A DNA stretch of 64,000 nucleotides, taken from positions 1 to 64,000 of the forward strand of contig CANQJF010000004.1 of NCBI GenBank assembly GCA_947624225.1, given 5' to 3'. Positions 1-8,973 of the stretch are shown piece by piece. This DNA comes from an uncultured Clostridia bacterium. GTDB taxonomy: Bacteria; Bacillota; Clostridia; Christensenellales; Borkfalkiaceae. The position numbers were made by a program, and so were the translations under genes. The notes beneath the pieces are model-generated. The model did no database searches, was not told where the DNA came from, and was given only the letters and a program-made list of their open reading frames with translations. Positions within the stretch are counted from its first letter, which is position 1, and each line of letters starts with the position of its first letter.

Positions 1-3000
1 GAGGAAAAGGACACGCTTTCGCTTGCCATCGCGGGCACGGAGTTGCTAAAAGCGCTCGGCGTGGAGTTCAATCTCGGAGAGGCGAAAGTAGAGATCACCA
101 AGTCCGGAACAATCATCGTAGAGGCCTTGGACTTGGGTGCAACAATTATTATCTCGCAGGGCACACAGTTCACCGTAGACACCACTGGCTACATAGACAT
201 CGTTGCATATGCCAATACAATTGCAACACTAATCCAGGGTGGCTATCTCAGTGCGGATGTCTCTTACACCTCTGGCAAACTTAATATCACGGGGCAGATA
301 GATCTTGCGCTTGAAACCCTCAAAGTGCAGGGGACGCTCACGCTTAATTACGGAAAAACGAAACAACAAATAAAGGTCATTTATGGAGACAAAGTCGTCT
401 ATCTCGAATTGGGCGGCATGAAGATCCGTGCGAACGTAAACGATGCGGTGGCGCTCATTGGGCAGTTTATCGATCTTCCCCAAGGGGATACCCAAGAAAA
501 GGATCTCATCGAGAAGCTGCTTTCTCTCAAATTCGACGAAGTACTCACACTCACGGAGGAAAAGGACACGCTTTCGCTTGCCATTGCAGGCACGGAGTTG
601 CTAAACGCACTCGGCGTGGAGTTCAATCTCGGCAAAGTGGAAGTAGAAATCACTAAGTCCGGGACAATCACCGTAGAGGCCTCGGACTTGAATGCAACAA
701 TTGTAATCTCGCAGGGCGATCCGTTCACCGCAGACACCACGGGCTATATTGACATTGTCCAATACGCCAATACAATTGCAACGCTGATCAAGGATGGCTA
801 TCTCAGCGCGGATGTTTCCTACACTTCGGGCAAACTCACCGTTTCGGGGACCATTTCTTTGGGCATCGATCCCTTGAAAGCACAAGCCGAGTTCACGCTC
901 AAATATGACGAGGGCGCGCTCAAAAAGATCGGGGTCGTGTATGCGGGCGACGTGGTCTATCTCGCGGTTTACGACAAAGATCCCAAGCAAGGCCTTAAAG
1001 TGTGTCTCGATGTTAAGCAGGCGAGCGCGCTTGTCACCTCTCTTGTGGGAGCGAGTGGGGATACGAATGCGGAAACGCTCATCGAAAAGCTCTTCAACCT
1101 CGATTTGCGCGCCCTCATCCCTGTGTTTAAAGAGGTACAAAGCGGCGAAGATAATGTTCTTAATCTTACCGTTGCGGCCAACGAGCTCCTGAGCGCACTT
1201 GGCGTGGATTTCAAACTCGGCAATGTGGAAGTGGAGATCACCAAGACGGAGCTCGCCGCTCCCGAGGCGTCCACCGAGACCGGGACGATCACCGTAAAGG
1301 CCCTCGGTGCAACGATCACGATAAAGAGCGGCGTCGACTTCACCCCCGTCACAGAGGGCTATCTCGACCTCTCGCCCTTGCTCGAAAATATTCAAAAGAT
1401 CCTTACAGACAAAGCGGTTTCGTTCTATGGGGATCTCGTCCTGTTCTTAAATGACTTCGAGATCGACGTGGAGATCGAAAATGCCGTTCTCTCCTTTAAA
1501 GACGGGATAAAGGTCCAATTGCATGCCAACATTTATTTGCAGAAGAAAGTGCAGTTAGAGGTGTACCTCCGTTACGACGAGAAAGAGAATATGGTGAGCT
1601 TTGCATGCGGCTCGCTTGGCGCGAAGATCGTTATAAACGAAGTCGGCACCCTCCAAGAGGCGTTCCTCGATGTGTATGGCAACTTGTACAAGATCATCGA
1701 GAATATGCTTGTGGACAACAAGAATAATCCGCTTCCCGCGCCCGACGAATTGTTCAATTCGACCTCGAAAGATAGCCGATCCGATGGCGCTTCCTCCACT
1801 CCCCTGTGGGCGGAAATCGTCAAGGCGCTCACATTCGAAACGACGGAGAGCGATGTCTCTGTGCATTACGGCGATCTCCTTGCGCGGCTCTTCCTCCCGT
1901 CCGATGACAGCTTCCTCCCGTCCGATGATTCCAGCTTCCTCGGCTTGCAATTGAACGGCTCTCTCGGCTCCGCGCTTCGCCTCGGCGACAGCATGCTCTT
2001 CTTGAAGAACGCAACTTACAGCGGCACGGACGAGGAGGGGAATAACATTGTTGAATTCCCCGAAATGCCGAAGATCAACTATCTCGAAATGGCCGACTTC
2101 AAGGCGATCATCGGCTATCTCGGCTCCGCAGTGGATCTTCTCAACGCGACCGACCTCACGCTCACTTTTGAGGGTACGGTCACCTCGACCGACGACGCCT
2201 ATCAAGGATCTGATGGCGTCAAGTATGACATCAATGCGTCCATGTCGACGCACCGCGGCAGCAGCAACCTCATCCATCTCGATGTCGACGGGAAGAATCT
2301 TTGGGTGGATACCGATGTGTTCGCGCACGCATCCATCAATATTGAGGCGAGGAATAATGCGGACAGCAGCCTTTATATCGACCTCTATATCCTCGACGGC
2401 GCGCCCGAGATGGATGAAAACGGGGATGCGACGGTGAATAAAGAGGGTGCGAAGAAAGATAACATGCTCGACTTCTATGTCACGCTTTCGCAGTTCGGCG
2501 ACGTAAATTCCACCGCGGAGACGGTAACGGGCTACAATCCTGTGCGGTTGTATGCGCCATCGAACGAGATCCTCACGCTGCTTTCCTCGGCGCTTCCCAT
2601 GTTCGGCATAGACGTGGAGATCCTCAACAACTATATGATCTCCAAGTGGCTCTCGCTTGAAAATGTGGAGCAGCTCAAAGCGTTTGGCAACATCGTTTCC
2701 CCGCTTCTTTCGGGACTTCTCGGTGCCAAGGAAACGCCGTCGGAGCCCGCGGAACCCGCAGCATTGGCAGAGCCCGCAGAATCCGCCGACATGTTGCTCA
2801 TAAAGGACTATCTGAAAGAGCTTACGGTCGAGACGGATGCAGCCACCGACCTCACAACTCTCACCATTGCACTCAACTCCGAGAAACTCTATGGCATAAA
2901 GGGGCTGGCTGACGTCGAGGCGACCCTTACAAAAGAGGCCGACACCCAAGACGAACAAGACTATCATTACGGCCACTTTACAAGCCTCAATCTCTCCAAT

Positions 3001-5235
3001 ATCTATAATAAGGCGGGCACGGAGAACACAACGCTGAACGGCACCATTGATTACAACAAAGTGACGCCCTCTGTTCCGACTGGGACATATCAGAGCTTCC
3101 TCGGCGCGGAAAAGCTCATTCTCGCCATTGCAAAGAGCGCCACGCACGGCGTCAACGAGGCGGGCGAACAGACGGAGAAGATCATCTCGGGCGAAGAGAC
3201 GCCGCACCACTATCTCGTCAACAATTACTTCTACATCGATGGGAGTATCGGAGTAAACCTCCACCTCGGTAGTCTTGATTTGATCGAACTCAATATTAAA
3301 ATTGTCGCGATCTCCGTTACGGTTGACGAGCAGGGCAAACTTGCGCTCAATCTCCGTCTTGAATATGAGGGGAATTATAGTTCCATCGCCGCAATTGGGG
3401 GGTGGATTATAGGAATAGACGGACATATCATCAACGGTAACAGCACGGTAGATCTCACATTAAAGGACGACATGGTCTACATCAAGCGTGTGCAGACGAA
3501 CTATTATGATCGAGGTTGGAAAAATTACACCACACCCATTACCATCTACCGTGCAATGCCGGCGGCGAACTTCACCGCGAACATCTTCGATCATCTCGGC
3601 TTCCTCTTCAATATGGGCGACAAGTTGTGGGCGTATATCAGCGAACAAATCAACAGCTCGTCGAATAAGGAAACAGCTCCTGCCGAGAAAATCGACTTCG
3701 GGCAGCGGCTCGCCGATGTACTCAAATCTTACGTTTTCACTCCGGAAGAAGTCGACGCCGAGGGCAACACAAAGCCCGCCACGTGGGATCTCACGCTCAA
3801 CGGAGCCGCACTCGCCAAGGGCGTGCTCAATGACATCGTCGTCAATTTGAAAGAGGATACAGACGGCTACTTCCACGATATCAGCGTCTCGGCATCGATT
3901 GTTTCCGTAATCAATGCGTCAATCAACCTCCGTTGGCATAATCCCGGCGGTGTCATGGAAGCGGATGCAGAGGACAAAACGCAGAGTGCGTTTGTTGCCG
4001 ACCTCTCCGACAAGCATCGCGGGTTTGGCGGCATGGTGGAAAAGCTCAACGCCGAAAACGGTTGGACCCAAACGGCGGAGGACGGCTCCGTGGAGTACAA
4101 GTTCCTCGAGGGGCAGGAGACGACCGTTTCCTACAAGTACAAGACCTATGCGGGCGCCACGGCAGACCTCGGCACGCAGCAAGTGATCGTTTCCACGGGC
4201 AACGACGGAAATCCCGTCAACACTCTATATAGCGAACTCGTCTACCCCGCACTTCCCGTCGAAGACGTGCAATTTGCATATCATCCTCTCAATGGCTCCG
4301 CCGTTGCGGTCGGCGAGGAGGTTCCCACTTCGCGCGAACTCGTGATAGGAGAGCAGAGCATTCAGATGTATGAGGTCACATTCTACACGACGGATGAGGC
4401 GCTCGGCAAGCAATTCGGCTGGGATTACGATGGAGCAGAGCACAGATACTACCATAGTCAAGAGATGAAGTACGGTGCAGACATAGACCTTGGCGGGAAG
4501 CACCACACCGTCACGGGCGTCACGCAATTCGAACTCGCCGCTTCTCCCATATCCGACGGCGGAAGAGTGGGGGAATGGCAAGGAACTCCCGAGATCACGG
4601 GGGACGGCGCGAAGTTCAAGGCGACCTATCCCGCGATCATCACCTATCAAAGCGTAGTAACATTCACCATTGAGGGTTACGAGGCGACATCTGCCGACGG
4701 AATTTGGAGCTACACGACCCAATTCAACGCCACCGATTATAAACTTCTTACTCCCACATCAGATGGCTACACTTTCCTCGGTTGGTATTTCAAAGACGAG
4801 AACGGTTGGAGGCAAATCACGCAACTCAACGCTTCCGAAGTTTCCACCATCACCGTCGAAGCCCTGTGGGCAAAACCGATGTATAGCTTCACGATGAGTG
4901 GGAATAGTAGAATAAGCGGTTGGAATAAAGTTACATATGACGTTTCTATCGCTGAGACCCCGGAGACACTTGTAGGTGCATTTGCAAATGATAAGGGAAT
5001 CATCAAATCGGTTCAACGCAAATTCTCTATCGGGACCGACAAGAATAATCCTAATTATATAGAAAACAATGCAACATCTTATGAAACAACATTTGGCATA
5101 ACGACGAAGACCGTGTATGCACACGTAGAAGTTACCGTGACATATACCGATGGAAACGGTAACACGCTCTATGAGGTAGTCGTTCCCAAGTACGGTTCAT
5201 ATAATGTGCGTGGTGAATTATGTGAATTACCCTAA
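1..5235 (+). CDS. Giant repetitive surface or secreted protein (5' end outside window)
   Basis: The reading frame is open from base 1, and its first residues match a repeat copy further on, so the gene begins upstream of the window. About 1744 residues are visible. Near-identical units begin at bases 1 and 556 (185-residue period) and a diverged third begins near 1144. Each contains motifs such as LGVEFNLG, VEVEITK and YLSADVSYTSGKL, suggesting stacked beta-rich domains. A Pro-Ala-Glu linker lies near 2745-2795. Near the C-terminus GYTFLGWYF followed by ALWAKP resembles an InlB B-repeat (Listeria-Bacteroides repeat), common in extracellular Firmicute proteins. No LPXTG motif or C-terminal membrane helix is visible, so the anchoring mode is unknown. 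An adhesin-like role is inference only. The gene ends at a strong hairpin terminator. Confidence 0.8.
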   Translation, partial: EEKDTLSLAIAGTELLKALGVEFNLGEAKVEITKSGTIIVEALDLGATIIISQGTQFTVDTTGYIDIVAYANTIATLIQGGYLSADVSYTSGKLNITGQIDLALETLKVQGTLTLNYGKTKQQIKVIYGDKVVYLELGGMKIRANVNDAVALIGQFIDLPQGDTQEKDLIEKLLSLKFDEVLTLTEEKDTLSLAIAGTELLNALGVEFNLGKVEVEITKSGTITVEASDLNATIVISQGDPFTADTTGYIDIVQYANTIATLIKDGYLSADVSYTSGKLTVSGTISLGIDPLKAQAEFTLKYDEGALKKIGVVYAGDVVYLAVYDKDPKQGLKVCLDVKQASALVTSLVGASGDTNAETLIEKLFNLDLRALIPVFKEVQSGEDNVLNLTVAANELLSALGVDFKLGNVEVEITKTELAAPEASTETGTITVKALGATITIKSGVDFTPVTEGYLDLSPLLENIQKILTDKAVSFYGDLVLFLNDFEIDVEIENAVLSFKDGIKVQLHANIYLQKKVQLEVYLRYDEKENMVSFACGSLGAKIVINEVGTLQEAFLDVYGNLYKIIENMLVDNKNNPLPAPDELFNSTSKDSRSDGASSTPLWAEIVKALTFETTESDVSVHYGDLLARLFLPSDDSFLPSDDSSFLGLQLNGSLGSALRLGDSMLFLKNATYSGTDEEGNNIVEFPEMPKINYLEMADFKAIIGYLGSAVDLLNATDLTLTFEGTVTSTDDAYQGSDGVKYDINASMSTHRGSSNLIHLDVDGKNLWVDTDVFAHASINIEARNNADSSLYIDLYILDGAPEMDENGDATVNKEGAKKDNMLDFYVTLSQFGDVNSTAETVTGYNPVRLYAPSNEILTLLSSALPMFGIDVEILNNYMISKWLSLENVEQLKAFGNIVSPLLSGLLGAKETPSEPAEPAALAEPAESADMLLIKDYLKELTVETDAATDLTTLTIALNSEKLYGIKGLADVEATLTKEADTQDEQDYHYGHFTSLNLSNIYNKAGTENTTLNGTIDYNKVTPSVPTGTYQSFLGAEKLILAIAKSATHGVNEAGEQTEKIISGEETPHHYLVNNYFYIDGSIGVNLHLGSLDLIELNIKIVAISVTVDEQGKLALNLRLEYEGNYSSIAAIGGWIIGIDGHIINGNSTVDLTLKDDMVYIKRVQTNYYDRGWKNYTTPITIYRAMPAANFTANIFDHLGFLFNMGDKLWAYISEQINSSSNKETAPAEKIDFGQRLADVLKSYVFTPEEVDAEGNTKPATWDLTLNGAALAKGVLNDIVVNLKEDTDGYFHDISVSASIVSVINASINLRWHNPGGVMEADAEDKTQSAFVADLSDKHRGFGGMVEKLNAENGWTQTAEDGSVEYKFLEGQETTVSYKYKTYAGATADLGTQQVIVSTGNDGNPVNTLYSELVYPALPVEDVQFAYHPLNGSAVAVGEEVPTSRELVIGEQSIQMYEVTFYTTDEALGKQFGWDYDGAEHRYYHSQEMKYGADIDLGGKHHTVTGVTQFELAASPISDGGRVGEWQGTPEITGDGAKFKATYPAIITYQSVVTFTIEGYEATSADGIWSYTTQFNATDYKLLTPTSDGYTFLGWYFKDENGWRQITQLNASEVSTITVEALWAKPMYSFTMSGNSRISGWNKVTYDVSIAETPETLVGAFANDKGIIKSVQRKFSIGTDKNNPNYIENNATSYETTFGITTKTVYAHVEVTVTYTDGNGNTLYEVVVPKYGSYNVRGELCELP

Positions 5236-5280
5236 CAATAAGTTTTCTGAAAAATTTGGAACGTTGTAACAATCAAAATG

Positions 5281-5320
5281 GGAGCCGACGGCATTTTGCC
5301 GTCGGCTCCTTTCTTTTTGC
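5281..5320 (+). terminator. Rho-independent terminator of the giant repeat protein
   Basis: A perfect 12-bp stem, GGAGCCGACGGC with its reverse complement around an ATTTT loop, is followed by a T-rich tract (TTTCTTTTT). It lies 45 bases after the stop codon. Confidence 0.9.
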
Positions 5321-5340
5321 CCCCCTCCACGCGTGCGGAG

Positions 5341-5690
5341 CGACGCACTTGCCCCCTCCATGGGAGGGGGGGAGGGGGGTGGGGTGTCGACCAAGCGTGG
5401 TCGAGTCCTTGCTGTCCTCGCTGTCATACCGAGGGCGAAGCCCGAGTGTATCCCCTCAAACGAAGTCCGTGCCCCTTCCATGGGAGGGGGGGAGGGGGGT
5501 GGGGTGTCGACCAAGCGTGGTCGAGTCCTTGCTGTCCTCGCTGTCATACCGACCCCGAGGCGAAGCCGAGCGGGGAGTGTATCCCCTCAAACGAAGTCCG
5601 CTATTCTTGCCTTCCCCTTTGGGGAAGGTGCCCCGAAGGGGCGGATGAGGTGGGGTGGCGACGAGGTATGGTCATATCCCCAAAAAATTT
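5341..5690. repeat. Tandem palindromic intergenic repeat, 120-bp period
   Basis: The block CCATGGGAGGGGGGGAGG through GTCATACCGA occurs at about 5358 and again 120 bp later, nearly unchanged. Each copy holds a self-complementary CCTCCATGGGAGG-like core. A third, different module follows with hairpins CCTTCCCC-TTT-GGGGAAGG (5610-5628) and GCCCC-GAA-GGGGC (5630-5642). The stretch is open in several frames, but those frames are repeat-derived, lack ribosome-binding sites and are not genes. It looks like a mosaic of dispersed intergenic repeats. This explains most of the 538-base gap before the TetR gene. Confidence 0.75.
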
Positions 5691-5704
5691 TTTTGTCAAA
5701 ATAG

Positions 5705-5733
5705 TTGACACGGTGTCAGAATGGTGCTATAAT
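5705..5733 (+). promoter_or_regulatory. Consensus SigA promoter of the TetR operon
   Basis: TTGACA (5705-5710) and TATAAT (5728-5733) are both perfect and separated by the optimal 17 bases. The start of transcription should fall near 5740, inside the second operator. Confidence 0.9.
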
Positions 5734-5746
5734 TGACACAGTGTCA
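5706..5746 (+). promoter_or_regulatory. Twin TetR-type operators
   Basis: Two 13-bp palindromes fit TGACACNGTGTCA: 5706-5718 (centre G) and 5734-5746 (centre A). Their centres are 28 bp apart. The first covers the -35 box, the second starts at the last base of the -10 box and covers the expected start site. This is a classic layout for autorepression by the adjacent TetR protein. Confidence 0.85.
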
Positions 5747-5773
5747 GTAAAAATCCACATTGAGGAGCAGCAA

Positions 5774-6403
5774 ATGCCGAAAGGGTCCAAAGAATTGGCC
5801 GACGCAAGGAAAGAGGAGATCGTAAACGCCTGTGAAAAGCTCTATGCAACAATGAGCTTCAAGGAGATCACCATCAAGGAGATCGGGGCGGTCACCACGT
5901 TTACGCGCACGTCCATTTATAATTATTTTCAGACGAAAGAGGAGATCTTCCTCGCCCTCCTCAAACGGGAATACGAGACATGGATAGGGGCTCTGAATGC
6001 GCTATGTGAGGAGCATGAAAGTTTGTCTGCCGAGGAGCTCGCGGCGGCCCTTGCCCGCATTCTCGAAGACAGGCGGCTGCTTTTAAAACTCATGACGATG
6101 AACAACTATGACATGGAGGAGAACAGCCGTCCGGAGAACCTTGCCGAGTTCAAGGAGGCCTATGGCGAATCCATCCGTGCGCTCGACAGGTGTTTTGCAA
6201 AATTTACCCCGCTTGGGGAGGCCGAGCGCAAAGAGCTCTTGTATATCTTCCTCCCGTTTGTCTATGGCGTCTATCCGTATGCGGAAGTCACGGAGAAACA
6301 GCGCACCGCAATGGCGCGGGCAAACGTGCCGTTTGTATATCATTCCGTCTATGAACTCACCTATCACTGTGTAATCAACCTGCTGAGCAGGAAAGGAGAA
6401 TGA
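5774..6403 (+). CDS. TetR/AcrR family transcriptional regulator
   Basis: A 209-residue protein with a typical TetR N-terminal helix-turn-helix: FKEITIKEIGAVTTFTRTS then IYNYFQTKEEIF, the usual recognition-helix and YYHF-like segment. The C-terminal ligand domain is all-helical and diverged, so no ligand can be named. The ORF track starts upstream at 5705, but that lies inside the promoter. The ATG at 5774 follows GAGGAGCAGCAA, a good ribosome-binding site. The gene is first in an eight-gene operon and is followed after three bases by a flavodoxin gene. The two operators overlapping its promoter imply that it represses itself and the whole operon until an effector binds. Confidence 0.92.
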   Translation: MPKGSKELADARKEEIVNACEKLYATMSFKEITIKEIGAVTTFTRTSIYNYFQTKEEIFLALLKREYETWIGALNALCEEHESLSAEELAAALARILEDRRLLLKLMTMNNYDMEENSRPENLAEFKEAYGESIRALDRCFAKFTPLGEAERKELLYIFLPFVYGVYPYAEVTEKQRTAMARANVPFVYHSVYELTYHCVINLLSRKGE

Positions 6404-6406
6404 AGT

Positions 6407-6886
6407 ATGAATCAGAAAATTTTGGTGGCCTATTTCTCGGCAAGCGGTGTGACGAAGAGGGCGGCAAGCATTCTTGCAAAAGTTGCGAATGCAGACCTCT
6501 TTGAGATCCAACCCAAAACTCCCTACACGAGCGCCGACCTCGATTGGACGAACAAGCGAAGCCGCTCCACTTTGGAGATGAACGATCCCGCTTCTCGCCC
6601 CGAAATCGAAAGCCGTGTCGCGGACATGGGTGCCTTTGATGTCGTCTTTCTCGGTTTTCCCATCTGGTGGTACACCGCGCCGACGATTATCAAAACTTTC
6701 CTCGAAAGTTACGATTTTTCGGGCAAACAGATCGTCCTCTTTGCGACGAGCGGCGGCAGCGGGCTCGGCAAAACGGAGAGCGCACTTCGGCCCTGCGCCC
6801 CGAATGCCGTCTTTAAAGGCGGGAAGGTCATCAACGGCGCAAGCGAAAGCTCACTCAAATCTTGGGTGGAGAGCTTGAAGTTATGA
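6407..6886 (+). CDS. Flavodoxin-like protein
   Basis: 159 residues. The N-terminus ILVAYFSASGVTKRAA is the FMN phosphate-binding loop of the flavodoxin_4 type, and GFPIWWYTAPTII and FATSGGSGLG are the following isoalloxazine-contact loops. It should be a soluble cytosolic electron carrier or quinone/FMN oxidoreductase. AGGAAAGGAG overlaps the end of the TetR gene and serves as ribosome-binding site. The C-terminal flavodoxin domain of the lipoprotein at 10053-11597 is a clear paralogue (shared DMGAFDVV, PIWW, TFLESYDF), so this operon encodes one internal and one apparently exported version. The electron partner cannot be deduced. Confidence 0.9.
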   Translation: MNQKILVAYFSASGVTKRAASILAKVANADLFEIQPKTPYTSADLDWTNKRSRSTLEMNDPASRPEIESRVADMGAFDVVFLGFPIWWYTAPTIIKTFLESYDFSGKQIVLFATSGGSGLGKTESALRPCAPNAVFKGGKVINGASESSLKSWVESLKL

Positions 6887-6958
6887 AGAACGCGGTATCT
6901 GAATTCCACTGAAAAATTAGCAACAAGAGCCTAAAAAATCAATCAAAGGAGTTATTTT

Positions 6959-7711
6959 ATGAAGAAGATCACACAGGACGCGGGAAGAAAGGCTTTGGGG
7001 GAGTTTGCTCCCGACTTTGCGCACTACAACGACGACGTTCTCTTCGGCGAGAATTGGAACAACCAAGATATCGACCACAAGACGCGGTGCATCATCACGG
7101 TGGTCGCGCTCATGGCTTCGGGCATTACGGACAGTTCGCTCCGCTATCACCTCGAAAATGCCAAAAAGGCGGGCGTAACCAAGAAAGAGATCGCCGCGGT
7201 CGTCACGCACGTCGGTTTCTATGCCGGCTGGCCCAAGGCGTGGGCGGTATTCAACATGGCGAAAGATGTCTGGGCGGAAGAGAGCGCGGAAAGCGCTATG
7301 GCGGCGCACGAAAATGCGATGATCTTCCCGATTGGCGCGCCCAACGACGGCTTCAAACAGTATTTCAGCGGGAGGAGCTACCTCGCGCCCGTCTCCAAGA
7401 CCCAAGTCGGCATCTTCAACGTCACTTTCGAGCCGGGTTGCCGCAACAATTGGCACGTTCACCACGCCGCAAAGGGGGGCGGACAGATTTTGATCTGCGT
7501 CGCGGGGCGCGGCTGGTATCAGGAGTGGGGTAAGCAAGCCGTGGAGATGCACCCGGGCGACTGCATCAACATCCCCGCCGGCGTCAAGCATTGGCACGGT
7601 GCGGCGAAGAACAGCTGGTTTTCCCACCTCGCCATCGAGGTACCGGGTGAAAAGGGCTCGAACGAGTGGTTAGAGCCCGTTTCGGAAGAAGAATACAACC
7701 AACTCCCCTGA
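6959..7711 (+). CDS. Carboxymuconolactone decarboxylase-like and cupin fusion protein
   Basis: 250 residues with two domains. Residues ~1-110 match the carboxymuconolactone decarboxylase (CMD/AhpD-like) fold: HKTRCIITVVALMASG, KKAGVTKKEIAAVVTHVGFYAGWP. The AhpD CxxC peroxidase pair is absent. Residues ~125-240 are a cupin: FEPGCRNNWHVHHA supplies the first metal-binding histidines and PGDCINIPAGVKHWHGA the second motif. Such fusions are common in anaerobes beside flavodoxins and often act on small carbonyl or aromatic compounds, but the substrate is unknown. The start follows AAAGGAGTTATTTT. A 72-base gap separates it from the flavodoxin without a terminator, so I place it in the same operon. 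Confidence 0.88.
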   Translation: MKKITQDAGRKALGEFAPDFAHYNDDVLFGENWNNQDIDHKTRCIITVVALMASGITDSSLRYHLENAKKAGVTKKEIAAVVTHVGFYAGWPKAWAVFNMAKDVWAEESAESAMAAHENAMIFPIGAPNDGFKQYFSGRSYLAPVSKTQVGIFNVTFEPGCRNNWHVHHAAKGGGQILICVAGRGWYQEWGKQAVEMHPGDCINIPAGVKHWHGAAKNSWFSHLAIEVPGEKGSNEWLEPVSEEEYNQLP

Positions 7712-7719
7712 GGCAAAGC

Positions 7720-8013
7720 ATGGCATTTACGATCAATATCTACTATACGGGCAGCGACGGCAGCGCGAGAAAGTTTGCGGAGGAGATGAAAGCGAGCGGA
7801 CTTGTGGATGCCATTCGCGCCGAGCAAGGCAATCTTCGCTATGAATACTTCTTCCCCATGGACGATCCCGAAACGGTGCTCCTCATCGATGCTTGGGAAA
7901 GTGAGGAGGCTCTCGATTTCCATCACAAGAGCCCGATGATGAAAGAAATCGCCGCCCTCCGCGAGAAGTATCACCTCAAAATGCGCGTGCAAAAATTCAT
8001 CGAGGAGAAATAG
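7720..8013 (+). CDS. Antibiotic biosynthesis monooxygenase (ABM/YgiN-like) family protein
   Basis: 97 residues in the dimeric ferredoxin-like ABM fold: INIYYTGSDGSARKFAEEM, then NLRYEYFFPMDDPETVLLIDAWES and a downstream HHKSPMM helix. Family members are quinol monooxygenases or heme/quinone-binding proteins, usually without a cofactor. The ORF track begins at 7666 inside the previous gene; the ATG at 7720 after TGAGGCAAAGC fits the family start. It lies 8 bases after the cupin gene and 1 base before the amidohydrolase, so translation is probably coupled. Its position suggests action on the same aromatic or quinone substrate as its neighbours. Confidence 0.85.
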   Translation: MAFTINIYYTGSDGSARKFAEEMKASGLVDAIRAEQGNLRYEYFFPMDDPETVLLIDAWESEEALDFHHKSPMMKEIAALREKYHLKMRVQKFIEEK

Positions 8014-8014
8014 G

Positions 8015-8956
8015 ATGCCCATAGATTTTCATGCGCATATCATCACCCCCGCATACAAGTGTGGCTTAAAATCTTTGAATATCGACCCGCTTGCCGTAGA
8101 CGGGTTTGCGCTTCCCGATTGGAGCGAACGGGCCCATCTCGAATTTATGCGGGAAGCGGGGATTGAGCGGAGCATCCTCTCCTCGCCCACGCCGCACATT
8201 TGGTGTGACGACGCAAGGCTCACAGCAGAGATCCACAGGGAAGTCAATGCCTCTATGGCGGAAGTTTGCCAAAGGCACCCCGACGAGTTTTCCTTTGTCG
8301 CTTCCGTCCCTCTGCCGTATACGGATGCGGCGATAGAAGAATACCGCTTTGCCAAGGAAAAGCTCGGAGCGGTCGGGGTAAAACTTACTTCGCACGCGGG
8401 CGATGTCTATTTGGGCGATCCCTCGCTCGATGATTTTATGGCGGAACTGAACAGGGACCATGCCCTCGTCATCATCCACCCCCAGCGCGCCGCGGAGTAT
8501 CCCAAAACGCCCATCACGGGAACGGTCGCCGCGATCTATGAGTACCCGACCGACACGACGCGGGCTGTCCTCAACATGATGGCGCACAAAGTCATGACGC
8601 GCTTTGAGGGTATTCGCTTTATCGTCCCGCACACGGGGTCATTCCTGCCCTATATGTTGCAACGGTTTACGGGCGTTTCCGGCATTCTTGCCTCTATGGG
8701 CATGATGGAGCAAGTGGACGTACAAAAGGAGTTTCAAAACCTGTATTTTGACATTGCGGGCGATCCCGAACCCGTCGCGCTCGATATGCTCCTCTCTGTG
8801 GCGGGTGAAGAGAAGATCGTGTACGGGAGCGACTTCCCGCATTCTCCCGCGAAAGTCGTTCTCGCAAAGAAAAAGCATTTGGACGAAAATCCGAAATATC
8901 AAAATCTTCTCCGCAAAGTTTACGGAGAAAACGAAAAAAATTGTCTCGGCAAATGA
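8015..8956 (+). CDS. ACMSD-like metal-dependent amidohydrolase/decarboxylase
   Basis: 313 residues, amidohydrolase family 2 TIM barrel. Metal and catalytic residues are visible: H6 and H8 in DFHAHI, H155 in IIHPQR, H206 in VPHTG and D273 in YGSDFPH. This pattern fits 2-amino-3-carboxymuconate semialdehyde decarboxylase, 6-methylsalicylate or 2,3-dihydroxybenzoate decarboxylases and related hydrolases. Length is normal. The ribosome-binding site GAGGAGAAATAGG overlaps the end of the ABM gene. Together with the CMD-like and ABM genes it suggests an aromatic-ring or ring-cleavage product pathway; the reaction itself is not determined by sequence. Confidence 0.88.
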   Translation: MPIDFHAHIITPAYKCGLKSLNIDPLAVDGFALPDWSERAHLEFMREAGIERSILSSPTPHIWCDDARLTAEIHREVNASMAEVCQRHPDEFSFVASVPLPYTDAAIEEYRFAKEKLGAVGVKLTSHAGDVYLGDPSLDDFMAELNRDHALVIIHPQRAAEYPKTPITGTVAAIYEYPTDTTRAVLNMMAHKVMTRFEGIRFIVPHTGSFLPYMLQRFTGVSGILASMGMMEQVDVQKEFQNLYFDIAGDPEPVALDMLLSVAGEEKIVYGSDFPHSPAKVVLAKKKHLDENPKYQNLLRKVYGENEKNCLGK

Positions 8957-8973
8957 TTCCCAAGGAAGAAAAC

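Noticed and set aside
1555-3426. 623-residue minus-strand ORF
   Set aside because: Antisense shadow of the giant repeat protein; no ribosome-binding site and low-complexity composition produced by codon bias.
5341-5560. CRISPR array
   Set aside because: Only two copies, contiguous with no unique spacers, and no cas genes nearby.
5227-5736. Several overlapping ORFs of 106-152 residues
   Set aside because: They translate the 120-bp intergenic repeat in different frames; none has a ribosome-binding site or domain.
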